A stretch of 27,500 nt of DNA from Chrysomallon squamiferum (taxonomy: Eukaryota; Mollusca; Gastropoda; Neomphalida; Peltospiridae), in assembly GCA_012295275.1 (NCBI GenBank), contig CM022668.1, positions 14,040,522 through 14,068,021 of the forward strand. The letters run 5' to 3'. The notes beneath the pieces were generated by a model. That model worked only from the letters and a program-made list of their open reading frames with translations, was not told the DNA's origin and did not search any database. Shown here piece after piece: positions 20,091 through 27,500 of the stretch (the stretch's first letter is position 1; the number at the start of each line of letters is the position of its first letter). The position numbers were made by a program, and so were the translations under genes.

Positions 20091-20579
20091 AGCTAATTTT
20101 TTTTTTTTTTTGGTATACAGTACCCGAAAACGAGCTGTATGCTTACCCGGAAAACACCATTATCCCAAAATATTTAATTTCAGAACCAAAGTTTCTTGTT
20201 GTTGTTTTTTTTTGTTGGTTTCTTTTTTTTTTAATCTTTTTTTTTTAATCTTTTTTTTTTGTTTTTTTTTTTTTTTTTTAAGAAAATATTTATCTTCCGA
20301 TTTGGCTGACACACCCTTTAAATGCATTGGGGAGGAGGGGGACTAGGCTTATATAGCAGAGTGTCATTATGAAACGATTCACACTTTATGACAATTTACA
20401 GAAATGAAATTCCATTTTTATCCTCCCCCAAAAAAACCAAAAAAAAAAACCACATCCAGATTATTATATATATAAATTGTTGTATATAATATACATATAT
20501 TTACACGAAGACAACCAACAAAAAAGTTTCTTTTTTCTTTTTTTTCTTTTTTTTTAAATCTTTGGCATTTAAAAGGCCT

Positions 20580-20792
20580 TCAGACACGTGTATCTACGCC
20601 GTTGGCTTCTACGGCTTCGACTTTAGCGCCACCGGCGTCAAATACACGTTGGCCGTACGTCACCTCGGGGATGTGGCGGTGTCCGTCCCGCATCACCTTC
20701 GCGACGTCATCTTTGTGGGCGTAGACGCCGGTGCGGTTCTCCGGGAGCAGTGGTCCCCATTCAGCCGTGGGCTTGTTGACTTTTTTCAGAAG
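20580..20792 (-). CDS. SLC6 last exon: cytoplasmic tail and stop
   Basis: Acceptor TTTTTTTTTTCAG; 70 residues and TGA. Starts [20 protein letters not shown] then [20 protein letters not shown], and ends [10 protein letters not shown]. The EWGP-L-ENRTG-YA block matches SLC6 tails, best the GlyT1 type. The terminal DTRV fits a class I PDZ ligand. High GC and intact frame argue that the upstream frameshift is not old decay. Confidence 0.92.
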   Translation of the reverse strand, partial: LLKKVNKPTAEWGPLLPENRTGVYAHKDDVAKVMRDGHRHIPEVTYGQRVFDAGGAKVEAVEANGVDTRV

Positions 20793-20977
20793 CTGAAAAA
20801 AAAAAAAAATAAAAAAAAAAAAAAATGAAAAAAAATGAAAAATAAAATAAAATAATAAATAAAATAAAATAATAAATAAAATAAATTAAATAAAATAAAA
20901 TAAAAAAAGTAAATAAATAAAAAAAAATAATAAATAAAAAAAAAAAAAAAAAAAAAAAAAAAATAAAAAAAAAAAAA

Positions 20978-21008
<31 letters not shown>

Positions 21009-21938
21009 AAAATAAAGTATAATAAATAGAAAAAAAAAATAAATAAATAAATAAATAAATAAATATAATTAAAACAAATAAATAATAACATAAAAAAAAA
21101 GATAAAAAAAAAGTAATTAAGTAACTAAATAAACAAACAGTTATATAAATAAATACATAAATAAACAACAACAATAACAACAACAATCTTTTATAACGGA
21201 GAAATAGAAAAAAGAAAAACTGGATTTATAAACTGTAAGCTGAATATGGACTCTAATTATATAACAAAAAAAAAAAAAAAAAAAAGTGTTCACACGTGCA
21301 CAGATTATACACAACTGCAAAGAAATACTTTTTAATTATCCGTAAATTACAACATTTACACAAAAACGAATGACCAACAGATTTTCAAACTTGTCTACCT
21401 GTAGTACAAAAAAAAAATACCCAAAAAGAGATTATATTTTGGAGTTACCCACTAATGTTCGCTATTAGGCATCAATTAGACAAAAAAAAACAAAAAAAAA
21501 CACAGAACGAATACAATTATTATCCACAGAAAAAGATGAGTAAAAAAAAAACAAAAAAAAAACACAAAAATAAAACAACAAAACAAACAAACAAACAAAC
21601 AAAAAAAAAAAAAAAAAAAAAACAAACACGAAATATTCGCCTGTTTCAGATAGTCATGATCGTCATGATCTATGTTAAAGGGAGATAACTCATTTTGGAG
21701 TTGCCTACCTTGAATCCGCCCTGACGGAAGAACACGGCTAAGGTACCACCCTGGGATCCAGCCAACGACAAGTAAAATCAAGACCCACACGAGAGCCTCC
21801 GCCCACCTCGGGTACCCAGGGTCAGTGACGTAGATAGGTTCATACTGGATACAGTCAAAGAATATAATGGCCTGAAATAAAATAAATAAATAAATAAGTT
21901 ATCATTGTATCAGAGTGGAGGATCAACATATTTGTCTA

Positions 21939-22011
<73 letters not shown>

Positions 22012-22259
22012 GTACATGCACACACCCACATATACACACACACACGTACACACACACACACGTACACACACACACAAGGACATACACATACAACGACACA
22101 CACACATATATATATATATACACACACACAAGCACATACACACAAGCACGCACACACCACACACACACATATACACACACACACAAGTACATACACACAC
22201 ACACACATATATATATTCACATTCTCACACACATATAAGCATACATTCATGAATACATA

Positions 22260-22344
<85 letters not shown>

Positions 22345-23957
22345 CTATGTCATAAGAACATCACAATATTAATCAATTTAAAAAACAGATAAGCCAAAAA
22401 ATCGCTCTAGGTATGATCTAGAATACAATATGGTGTAGAGTGTGTGTGTGTGTGTGTGTGTGGTGTGGTGTGGTGTTGTGGTGTGGTGTGGTTTTATGTA
22501 CATCACTCTGAATTCAAATAGTCTTACCAACAGCATAAGTGGACAGATAACAAGGAAATTCCACTTGAAGTAGTACTTGTAGATTGCCATGGCAACAGGG
22601 CTGTGACCCATCATCATGCGAACGTCCTCGGAGAATCGCTTGGGACCTGCAAACAAATCGATTATCATCGTCATCATCAACGTCACTGGTCATTACTATC
22701 ACCAGTGTCAACATTACATCATTGTCAACGTCATTCCTGTCACCTATATCAACGCTACGTGATTACCATAATCATTCCTGTCAACAATATCAATGTTACG
22801 TCATTACCATCGTCATTACAGTCCAGCTATAACAACGTTAGCATCATCATCAGTGTCTTCATTATAAACATAAAAGAGACGTCATTATCATGATAACAGT
22901 CCTACCGTCATTATAAACACGATTTCATTATTAACCTCATTATTTGCTTCATTATCATCATCATCATCATTTCTTTCTTCATTATTATCATATTTCTCAT
23001 TATTATCAACAACATTTCTATCATCATCAACATCTTTACTTTAAAGATTAACATTTATTTTGTTAAAAACGAAATTTTTGTGTTTTTTTTTTGTAATTTT
23101 TGTTTTTTTGTTTTTAACCAGCCCAAATAGTCGACAAGATCTTAAGACTATTTTAACCACAAGGATGCTTTGACTGATCCAATATACGAGTCTACTGGAC
23201 CAATACTGGACCATGTCGTGACATTACAGTAAAATAAATGAACCGAGATAACGAACTCACCATAAACGTGGATAATGGCGATAGTTTCAAACAAACCGAC
23301 CAGAAGAAGAGGTAGACCTGCAACATAGTTGTTCAGCAGATCGAGAAGATATTGTCCTCCCTGAAAATAAACACACATATATAGATACATACAGACAGAC
23401 AGACAGACAGACAGACAGAGAGAGAGAGACGGGCACAAACTGCCAGACACAGGAACGTAACGACAGATACACAGACAGACAGACAGAGATAAACTGATAT
23501 GCAGTAAGACGTAAAATTTCAGACAGAGAAAAAGATAGATAAACATTTAGAAGATATACAGTCAGACAGGTATACAGACAGAATGTTCACAGACAGGAGA
23601 CAGACAGACAGACAGACAGACTGAGAGACAATCAGACAGTAGGAAACAGACAGATAGACAGACAGACAGAAAGATAGGCAGGTAGCTATAAATTCACAGA
23701 TGTTTAAACAGAGACCAACCTGTGTTGTTTCCGGAATACCAAGAATGAACATGAGTGCGCATGAGCTCACACGGAAGATAATAGGGCGCCATTTTCCTTT
23801 GCGGAGAAAAGCAAATTCATCTTGGAATGCAGTCAGACAAGTTTCAAAACTAGGAAACTGGATTTAAAAACAAGTAAATAAATAACTAACTAACTAAATA
23901 AATCGGTCACCTAAATTAATATGAGAGTTACAATAACAACAATAATAATAATAATTG

Positions 23958-24012
<55 letters not shown>

Positions 24013-24409
24013 GTAGAGGTAGTAATAATAATAATAATATCAATAATAATAATAATAATAAAACCCTTACTATTTAAATATGTAATTACAATATGAAAAC
24101 TGAAAAAAAGGTAACGATTAATTTAAAACGGAATAAAAAACAATGATTATTATAACTGAACGAAATAAACAGCAATGTTTAACCACCACCCCACCCCGTT
24201 GCGAGTTTTGGAACCCCACCCCCACCCTCCTTACCTGAGTACTGAGACCAAGACACGTCATCATAAGGAAGAAGAGAGACGACCACAGGGGAGCCACGGG
24301 CATGTGAGACAGAGCCTCGGGGTACACGACAAACACCAGGCCCGTCCCTGGAAGAATTAAAAAAAAAAAAAAAAAAAAATTTTTAATATATTTCTTCGTT
24401 TCTTTGTTG

Positions 24410-24441
<32 letters not shown>

Positions 24442-24716
24442 CCTTACTGATTTATTTTTCTTTTCTGTTTTTTCATTTGCTTATTTCTTCCTTTATTTCG
24501 ACTTTTTTTTTTCTTCACAATATTAGCATTATTTTGTTTTGGATGGTTTGAAGTAATGTAACATGGTGTGATGAAGATTATTCAGGACAGTGGTGCAGTA
24601 TTCTACTCTTGTGTTCGAATTTTTGTTTCTTTCTTTTTTATATCCCCTTCTCTCCATCGACTGACTCCCTTTCGATTATTTTGTTCTATTTCTTTTTACT
24701 TTAATCAAAATCTCTG

Positions 24717-24811
<95 letters not shown>

Positions 24812-25960
24812 CCTCCCTCTCTCCCTCTCTCTCTCTCCCTCCCTCCCTCCCTCCCTCTGTATATCTTTCCCCATGTTATATTATCTTTAGTATAATAATG
24901 AAAAAAAAAAAAAAAAAAAAAATTACTCACCGTTCTGAACATTATAACTCTGACACATCATTTACTTAAATCTTCATATTACTGTTAAATTCTTTCTACT
25001 GAGGCATCAGTTCTTTTCAGTATAATGTAATGCAAAAACACAACAAGGACCCCTCTACTATAACTAATATTTTCTCGCTAATGAACAAACACTCTTGTCG
25101 TTTCAAACAAAAAAAAAAAAAAAAATAAAAGTAAGAAAAAGGTCAAACCTTGGTCAGTTACTTTGTCCAAGCTCACGTTCTTGTAGTGGGCCATGAATCC
25201 AAGAGTTGAGAAGATTGCAAAACCAGCGTAAAAACTGGTCATGCAGTTGATAATTGGAATGATGATACTGTCTCTGTAAAAAAATTAATTGAAGTGAATG
25301 AATAACACTTTAATTCAGTTCAGTTTAATGACAACAAAACAACGATCTCTCATCTCTCACCACTGTAATCATAAATGTTATGACCATGATAATGATGATA
25401 ATAACAAAAATTATATAATAATGATGATGATGATAATGATAATACTATAATAGTGATGATAACAATATAATAATAATAATATAACTATAATGACGATGAT
25501 GATGATGAAGATGATAATAATAAACATAATAATAGTGAATTGAATTATAATGTGTCTCTAATGGTAATGAATTAAACTGAATGGAATGAATATAACTGAA
25601 ATCAACAGAAATGAATTGAGCTAAATAATTACTCTCTCTCTATAGTATAAATAAACCCATTCTGTAATGATAATGCTGTATGTCTGACAATAATGACACA
25701 TCTGTAACATTAATGCTATGTTTGTAATTAATCTACATTGATACAGAAATAAACTAAACTCAGATAAAATGAACTGAAAAGAATTCATCCAAAAACAAAA
25801 TAGCATTAAACTGACCTGAATTAAAGTTAAAATTAAAATTAAGAAACAAAAAAAGATCCAAGATATTCGTTATGAACTTTAAATTACTGAAATGGGTTAT
25901 TCAAACTGGCATAAATATATACATGCATATACATACATACACATATACACACACTCATAT

Positions 25961-26008
<48 letters not shown>

Positions 26009-26963
26009 GCACACACGCTCCTGCTTACCTGATGGTGTTGTTGTTAAACTTGTTGTAACTAGCCATGGCTGTCAGACTTCCTGTACACGCGCTGATGGAG
26101 AAGAAAATCTGTGAGGCAGCGTCCAGCCACACCTTCGAGTCACCGAGCCTCGACAGGTCCGGATTCAGGTAATACGCTATACCCAAATCGTGCCCCTCCA
26201 GGGTCAACCCTCTAATCAGCATTATGGTCAGCAGAATGTATGGGAAAATTGAGAAGAAGTAGGCTATCTGAAAAAAAAAAAAAAAATTAAAATGTATTTT
26301 ATTTAAACTGCGTGTATGTTTAAATTGCACCTTCTCAGGCAGGGCGTAACAAACAGGCGGCCATTTTGTTCCTCATTAATTAGAATCGTGACGTCATAGA
26401 GAGGTGTAATTGACAAATACAAGAAAAAAATAGACAGTTGTAGGCCTCGTATGAAATGACGTCATAACAGAAAAATGGCGGCGTGGAGATATTTTTTCAT
26501 TACAGTGTTTTATGTGCGATTTGTACTGCATTAATAAAAGTGGGGAGAAAAGATGATAATGGTGCTGGTGATGATGATAATGATGATGATGATAAGAAAA
26601 TACCACTATTATTGATATTATTATTATTATTATTAATTATTATATCATCATCATCATCATCATCATCAACTCACCATCTCCTCCCCATCCAAAATCGTAA
26701 TGAAACAATTTAAAAATAAAAAACAATTCACCTTTTAAAAAAAAAAAACGTGATGACAATAAAACAACGATCTCTCACCACCACCACCACCACCACGACC
26801 ACAACAACAACAACGACAAACTCCGCTCACCTTTCCCATAGTTTTGACTCCTCTGCACAGAGCTGCAGCGATCACAATCCACATGAGTAGATTGCAGGCG
26901 GTCAGATCCCACTTGATGCTTCCTGGCACGTCCAGTCCTGAAGACTTATCTAAAACACGTCGA
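20580..26963 (-). CDS. Slc6: SLC6 Na+/Cl- neurotransmitter/amino-acid transporter, 3' nine exons (5' partial, one internal frameshift)
   Basis: Exons at 26831-26963, 26029-26267, 25149-25273, 24235-24347, 23720-23857, 23261-23360, 22528-22646, 21709-21871 and 20580-20792 encode TM4 to the C-terminus, about 446 residues. Hallmarks: [22 protein letters not shown] (TM5), [20 protein letters not shown] (TM6), [20 protein letters not shown] (TM7), [16 protein letters not shown] (TM8), [11 protein letters not shown] and [12 protein letters not shown]. Chloride-site residues Ser101, Asn133 and Ser137 (partial numbering) are present. SLC6 proteins are plasma-membrane symporters for neurotransmitters or amino acids. 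The tail resembles GlyT1, but the substrate cannot be fixed because TM1 and TM3 are missing. One extra base near 21739-21751 breaks the frame. Tail-to-tail with the GPCR gene. Confidence 0.93.
20793..21708 (-). other. SLC6 last intron
   Basis: 916 bases. The part next to the acceptor (20796-21180) is on the plus strand nearly pure A with AAAT repeat, i.e. a 385-base T-rich tract in the transcript running straight into the acceptor. Further A runs at 21267-21285 and 21601-21622. No exon was seen. Confidence 0.8.
20796..21180 (+). repeat. A-rich AAAT repeat in the last SLC6 intron
   Basis: Practically only A and T with AAAT, AAAAT and poly-A runs (20938-20995), then AAAT (20995-21065) and CAA at the end. 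Reads as TTTA/poly-U in the transcript. Confidence 0.9.
21709..21871 (-). CDS. SLC6 exon 8 in window: EL6, TM12, with frameshift
   Basis: Acceptor TTATTTCAG, donor GTAGGC. Opens in phase 0 with [40 protein letters not shown]. At the 3' end the family-like reading FFRQGGFK and the phase 0 needed by the last exon are in the next frame. The exon is 163 bases where 162 are expected, so one surplus base lies between about 21739 and 21751. As written, translation goes on as [10 protein letters not shown] and stops soon in the last exon. Confidence 0.85.
21939..22340. repeat. compound ATCT / CA / CT microsatellite
   Basis: ATCT (21939-21975), CA with ACGTACA and TATATA interruptions (21986-22220), CT (22261-22340). 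Confidence 0.95.
22440..22492 (+). repeat. GT and GGTGT repeat
   Basis: TG (22439-22463) followed by five GGTGT-type pentamers. Confidence 0.9.
22528..22646 (-). CDS. SLC6 exon 7 in window: IL5, TM11
   Basis: Acceptor TTGTTTGCAG, donor GTAAGA. Encodes [47 protein letters not shown] is a strong SLC6 signature between TM10 and TM11. Phase 1 in, phase 0 out. Confidence 0.95.
22647..23260 (-). other. SLC6 intron, TM10 to TM11 exon
   Basis: 614-base phase 1 intron with a 41-bp tandem repeat (22691-22855) and looser ATC/ATT triplet DNA to about 23040. No exon was seen. Confidence 0.8.
22691..22855 (+). repeat. 41-bp tandem repeat, four copies
   Basis: CATT(C/A)C or CATTACTA begin copies at 22691, 22732, 22773 and 22814, exactly 41 bases apart. 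Shared words are CTGTCA, ATATCAA and TACGT(C/G)ATTACCAT. Confidence 0.85.
23261..23360 (-). CDS. SLC6 exon 6 in window: TM10
   Basis: Acceptor TTTATTTTCAG, donor GTGAGT. Encodes [20 protein letters not shown] then [13 protein letters not shown], which aligns with GG-Y-LD-----G-PLL--LFE-IAI-WVYG of SLC6 TM10. Phase 0 in, phase 1 out. Confidence 0.95.
23361..23719 (-). other. SLC6 intron, TM9 to TM10 exon
   Basis: 359-base phase 0 intron filled with degenerate CAGA/GACA tetranucleotide repeat (about 23390-23690). No other signal. Confidence 0.8.
23390..23690 (+). repeat. degenerate CAGA/GACA tetranucleotide repeat
   Basis: ACAGACAG (23391-23420, 23470-23490, 23594-23622, 23650-23672) with decayed copies between. 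Confidence 0.85.
23720..23857 (-). CDS. SLC6 exon 5 in window: end of TM8, TM9
   Basis: Two AGs are possible. Only the upstream acceptor (AAATCCAG, exon from 23857) keeps the frame and gives [20 protein letters not shown]; using CCTAG would shift it. Then [20 protein letters not shown] (TM9) and IPETTQ. Donor GTTGGT. Phase 0 on both sides. Confidence 0.9.
23858..24234 (-). other. SLC6 intron within TM8
   Basis: 377-base phase 0 intron dominated by an AAT repeat (23939-24060) and a C-rich stretch (24183-24230). Confidence 0.8.
23939..24060 (+). repeat. AAT trinucleotide repeat
   Basis: TAA triplets with short interruptions; longest pure run about 23963-24012. Confidence 0.92.
24235..24347 (-). 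CDS. SLC6 exon 4 in window: start of TM8
   Basis: Acceptor AATTCTTCCAG, donor GTAAGG. Reads [20 protein letters not shown] then [18 protein letters not shown]. This is TM8; the family usually has Asp at the position of the Ser in LGLST (Na2 site). Ends in phase 0. Confidence 0.94.
24348..25148 (-). other. SLC6 intron, TM7 to TM8 exon
   Basis: 801-base phase 1 intron with poly-A/poly-T runs (24358-24379, 24414-24440, 24901-24922) and a CT tract with CCCT ends (24712-24855), which reads as GA in the transcript. Confidence 0.8.
24712..24855 (+). repeat. CT microsatellite with CCCT end
   Basis: CT (24720-24808) then CCTCCCTCC variants to 24855. Confidence 0.95.
25149..25273 (-). CDS. SLC6 exon 3 in window: TM7
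   Basis: Acceptor TTTTTTTACAG, donor GTTTGA (GT present, weaker than the others). Encodes [20 protein letters not shown] then [21 protein letters not shown]. The Asn and the second Ser of NCMTS match SERT Asn368 and Ser372 of the chloride site. Phase 2 in, phase 1 out. Confidence 0.95.
25274..26028 (-). other. SLC6 intron, TM6 to TM7 exon
   Basis: 755-base phase 2 intron. CA microsatellite (25965-26007), ATG/AAT triplets (25385-25530), otherwise AT-rich unique DNA. No exon was seen. Confidence 0.8.
25965..26007 (+). repeat. CA microsatellite
   Basis: About 21 CA units in the SLC6 intron, ending 22 bases from the splice donor of the TM6 exon. Confidence 0.95.
26029..26267 (-). CDS. SLC6 exon 2 in window: TM5, EL3, TM6
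   Basis: Acceptor TTTTTTTTCAG, donor GTAAGC. Encodes [33 protein letters not shown], then TM6 ([26 protein letters not shown]). The Ser of IFFS corresponds to a chloride ligand (SERT Ser336). The residue aligned with SERT Phe341 is Thr. Ends AG, completed by the next exon (Arg). Confidence 0.95.
26268..26830 (-). other. SLC6 intron, TM4 to TM5 exon
   Basis: 563-base phase 0 intron. It contains two perfect TGACGTCA octamers (26389-26396, 26457-26464), an ATGGCGGC box (26475-26482), ATG/TCA triplet repeats (26554-26668) and a CCA/ACA repeat (26777-26818). Confidence 0.8.
26831..26963 (-). CDS. SLC6 exon 1 in window: end of EL2, TM4
   Basis: Acceptor CTCTCCCCACAG, donor GTGAGC. Begins with the last base of a split codon, then [20 protein letters not shown] and TM4 ([20 protein letters not shown]). 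Preceding exons (N-terminus, TM1-TM3) are outside the window. Phase 0 on the right. Confidence 0.92.
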
Positions 26964-27500
26964 CTGTGGGGAGAGACAGGCAGTTCTGAGTCAAACGATT
27001 CTCACACATTTATGTTAGGTTTTAGTTATAAGTTATTAAAAAAAAAAAAAAAAAAATTAAATTAAAAAAATATATATAAAAAGGGATTTTTGGAACAATT
27101 TTATACAAGGCTTGAAGTATGAGTTGTTGAAAATTAGGGATTTTGACAAGTTTAAATTAGGTTTATGTAATTATTACATTTTTAAAATAAAAGGGTTTTG
27201 GGATATTAATACTAGGTTTAAGTATGAGTTATTGAAAATTAGGGATTTTGGCACGTTTAAGTTAGGTTTATATAATTATTACATTTTGAAAATAAAAGGA
27301 TTTTGGGATATTAATAGTAGGTTTAATTATGAGTTATTCAAACTGAAGGATTTTGTGCACATTTATATCAGGTTTAGTTATGGGCTTTTGAAAACTAGAG
27401 ATGTTGGCACATCTAAAATATGTGAGGTTTTTTTTTTTTTTTTCTTTGTTCCTTTGTTTGGTTTTGGAGGATTTTGGTTTCGTTTTTTTTAGTAATGAGT
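26964..27500. other. SLC6 intron upstream of the TM4 exon
   Basis: Short unique stretch and poly-A (27037-27056), then a 105-bp-period tandem repeat to about 27420 and a poly-T run (27429-27443). No TM3 exon was seen, so the next upstream exon is outside the window. Confidence 0.6.
27112..27420 (+). repeat. 105-bp tandem repeat of two related 50/55-bp halves, about three copies
   Basis: TATGAGTT starts at 27118, 27223 and 27328, exactly 105 apart. GTTTA boundaries at 27216, 27266, 27321 and 27372 show sub-units of 50, 55 and 51 bp. The first two copies differ at about nine positions; the third is more diverged. One plus-strand frame stays open through the array. Confidence 0.85.

Larger units (their letters stand above)
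12698..20579. other. intergenic region between two convergent genes
   Basis: Holds both 3' UTRs and flanks. Long microsatellites include TAC (13313-13395), TTA (13452-13498), TTC (13966-13996), mixed ATT/TAC (14020-14245), AATA (15499-15545), TTTA (15944-15990), poly-A (17432-17458), GT (18210-18267), TA (18394-18419) and an A/GAAA tract (18621-18770). Longer-period repeats and a MITE are listed separately. 17000-18100 is AT-rich unique DNA with one short hairpin. No third gene was recognised. Confidence 0.65.
21872..22527 (-). other. SLC6 intron, TM11 to TM12 exon
   Basis: 656-base phase 0 intron, almost wholly microsatellite: ATCT (21939-21975), CA with TATATA interruptions (21986-22220), CT (22261-22340), GT and GGTGT (22440-22492). 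Confidence 0.85.

Noticed and set aside
20761-21186. 141-codon Phe/Tyr/Leu-rich minus-strand ORF
   Set aside because: T-rich last intron of SLC6 read into the wrong frame of the last exon.
21905-22262. His/Thr and Cys/Val repeat ORFs on both strands
   Set aside because: CA/GT microsatellite translated in several frames.
23848-23852. CCTAG as acceptor of the SLC6 TM8-TM9 exon
   Set aside because: It would put the exon out of phase; the AAATCCAG a few bases upstream keeps the frame and yields FPSFET.

Overview
The window is AT-rich animal nuclear DNA with short exons, GT..AG introns and a very high load of microsatellites and minisatellites. Repeat style and exon structure fit a lophotrochozoan, most likely a mollusc. 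That placement is an inference, because no species-specific marker is visible. There are two protein-coding genes, both cut by the window edges at their 5' ends and facing each other tail to tail.

Plus strand, 4342-12697: the last seven exons of an orphan class C GPCR of the GPR158/GPR179 type. They run from TM2 to the stop codon, 386 residues, and all intron phases agree. They carry TM2-TM7, the ECL2 cysteine, the post-TM7 leucine-rich helix (ELKRLYTQLQIYK) and a short His-rich tail. The signal peptide, ectodomain and TM1 must lie upstream of the window. No further exon was found in 1-4341, which is simple repeat and A-rich DNA and is read as intron.

Minus strand, 26963-20580: the last nine exons of an SLC6 Na+/Cl- dependent neurotransmitter or amino-acid transporter, from just before TM4 to the stop codon, about 446 residues. 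The C-terminus resembles glycine transporters ([15 protein letters not shown], ending DTRV). Every junction is in phase except inside the penultimate exon, where one extra base around 21739-21751 shifts the frame. TM1-TM3 lie beyond 27500.

The 7.9 kb between the two stop codons (12698-20579) holds the 3' UTRs and 3' flanks, one hAT-like MITE (19081-19267), several short tandem arrays (14801-14912, 16516-16673, 19815-20090) and many microsatellites. No other gene was seen there.

Points of interest: a glycine-receptor-like GPCR next to a glycine-transporter-like SLC6; substitutions at the S1 and Na2 sites of the transporter; six perfect CRE octamers, two of them followed by an ATGGCGGC motif; a promoter-like block inside GPCR intron 2; complementary CU and AG tracts in GPCR introns; and several minisatellites with periods of 24, 25, 28, 41, 96 and 105 bp. 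No CRISPR array, rRNA, tRNA or coding transposon was found.
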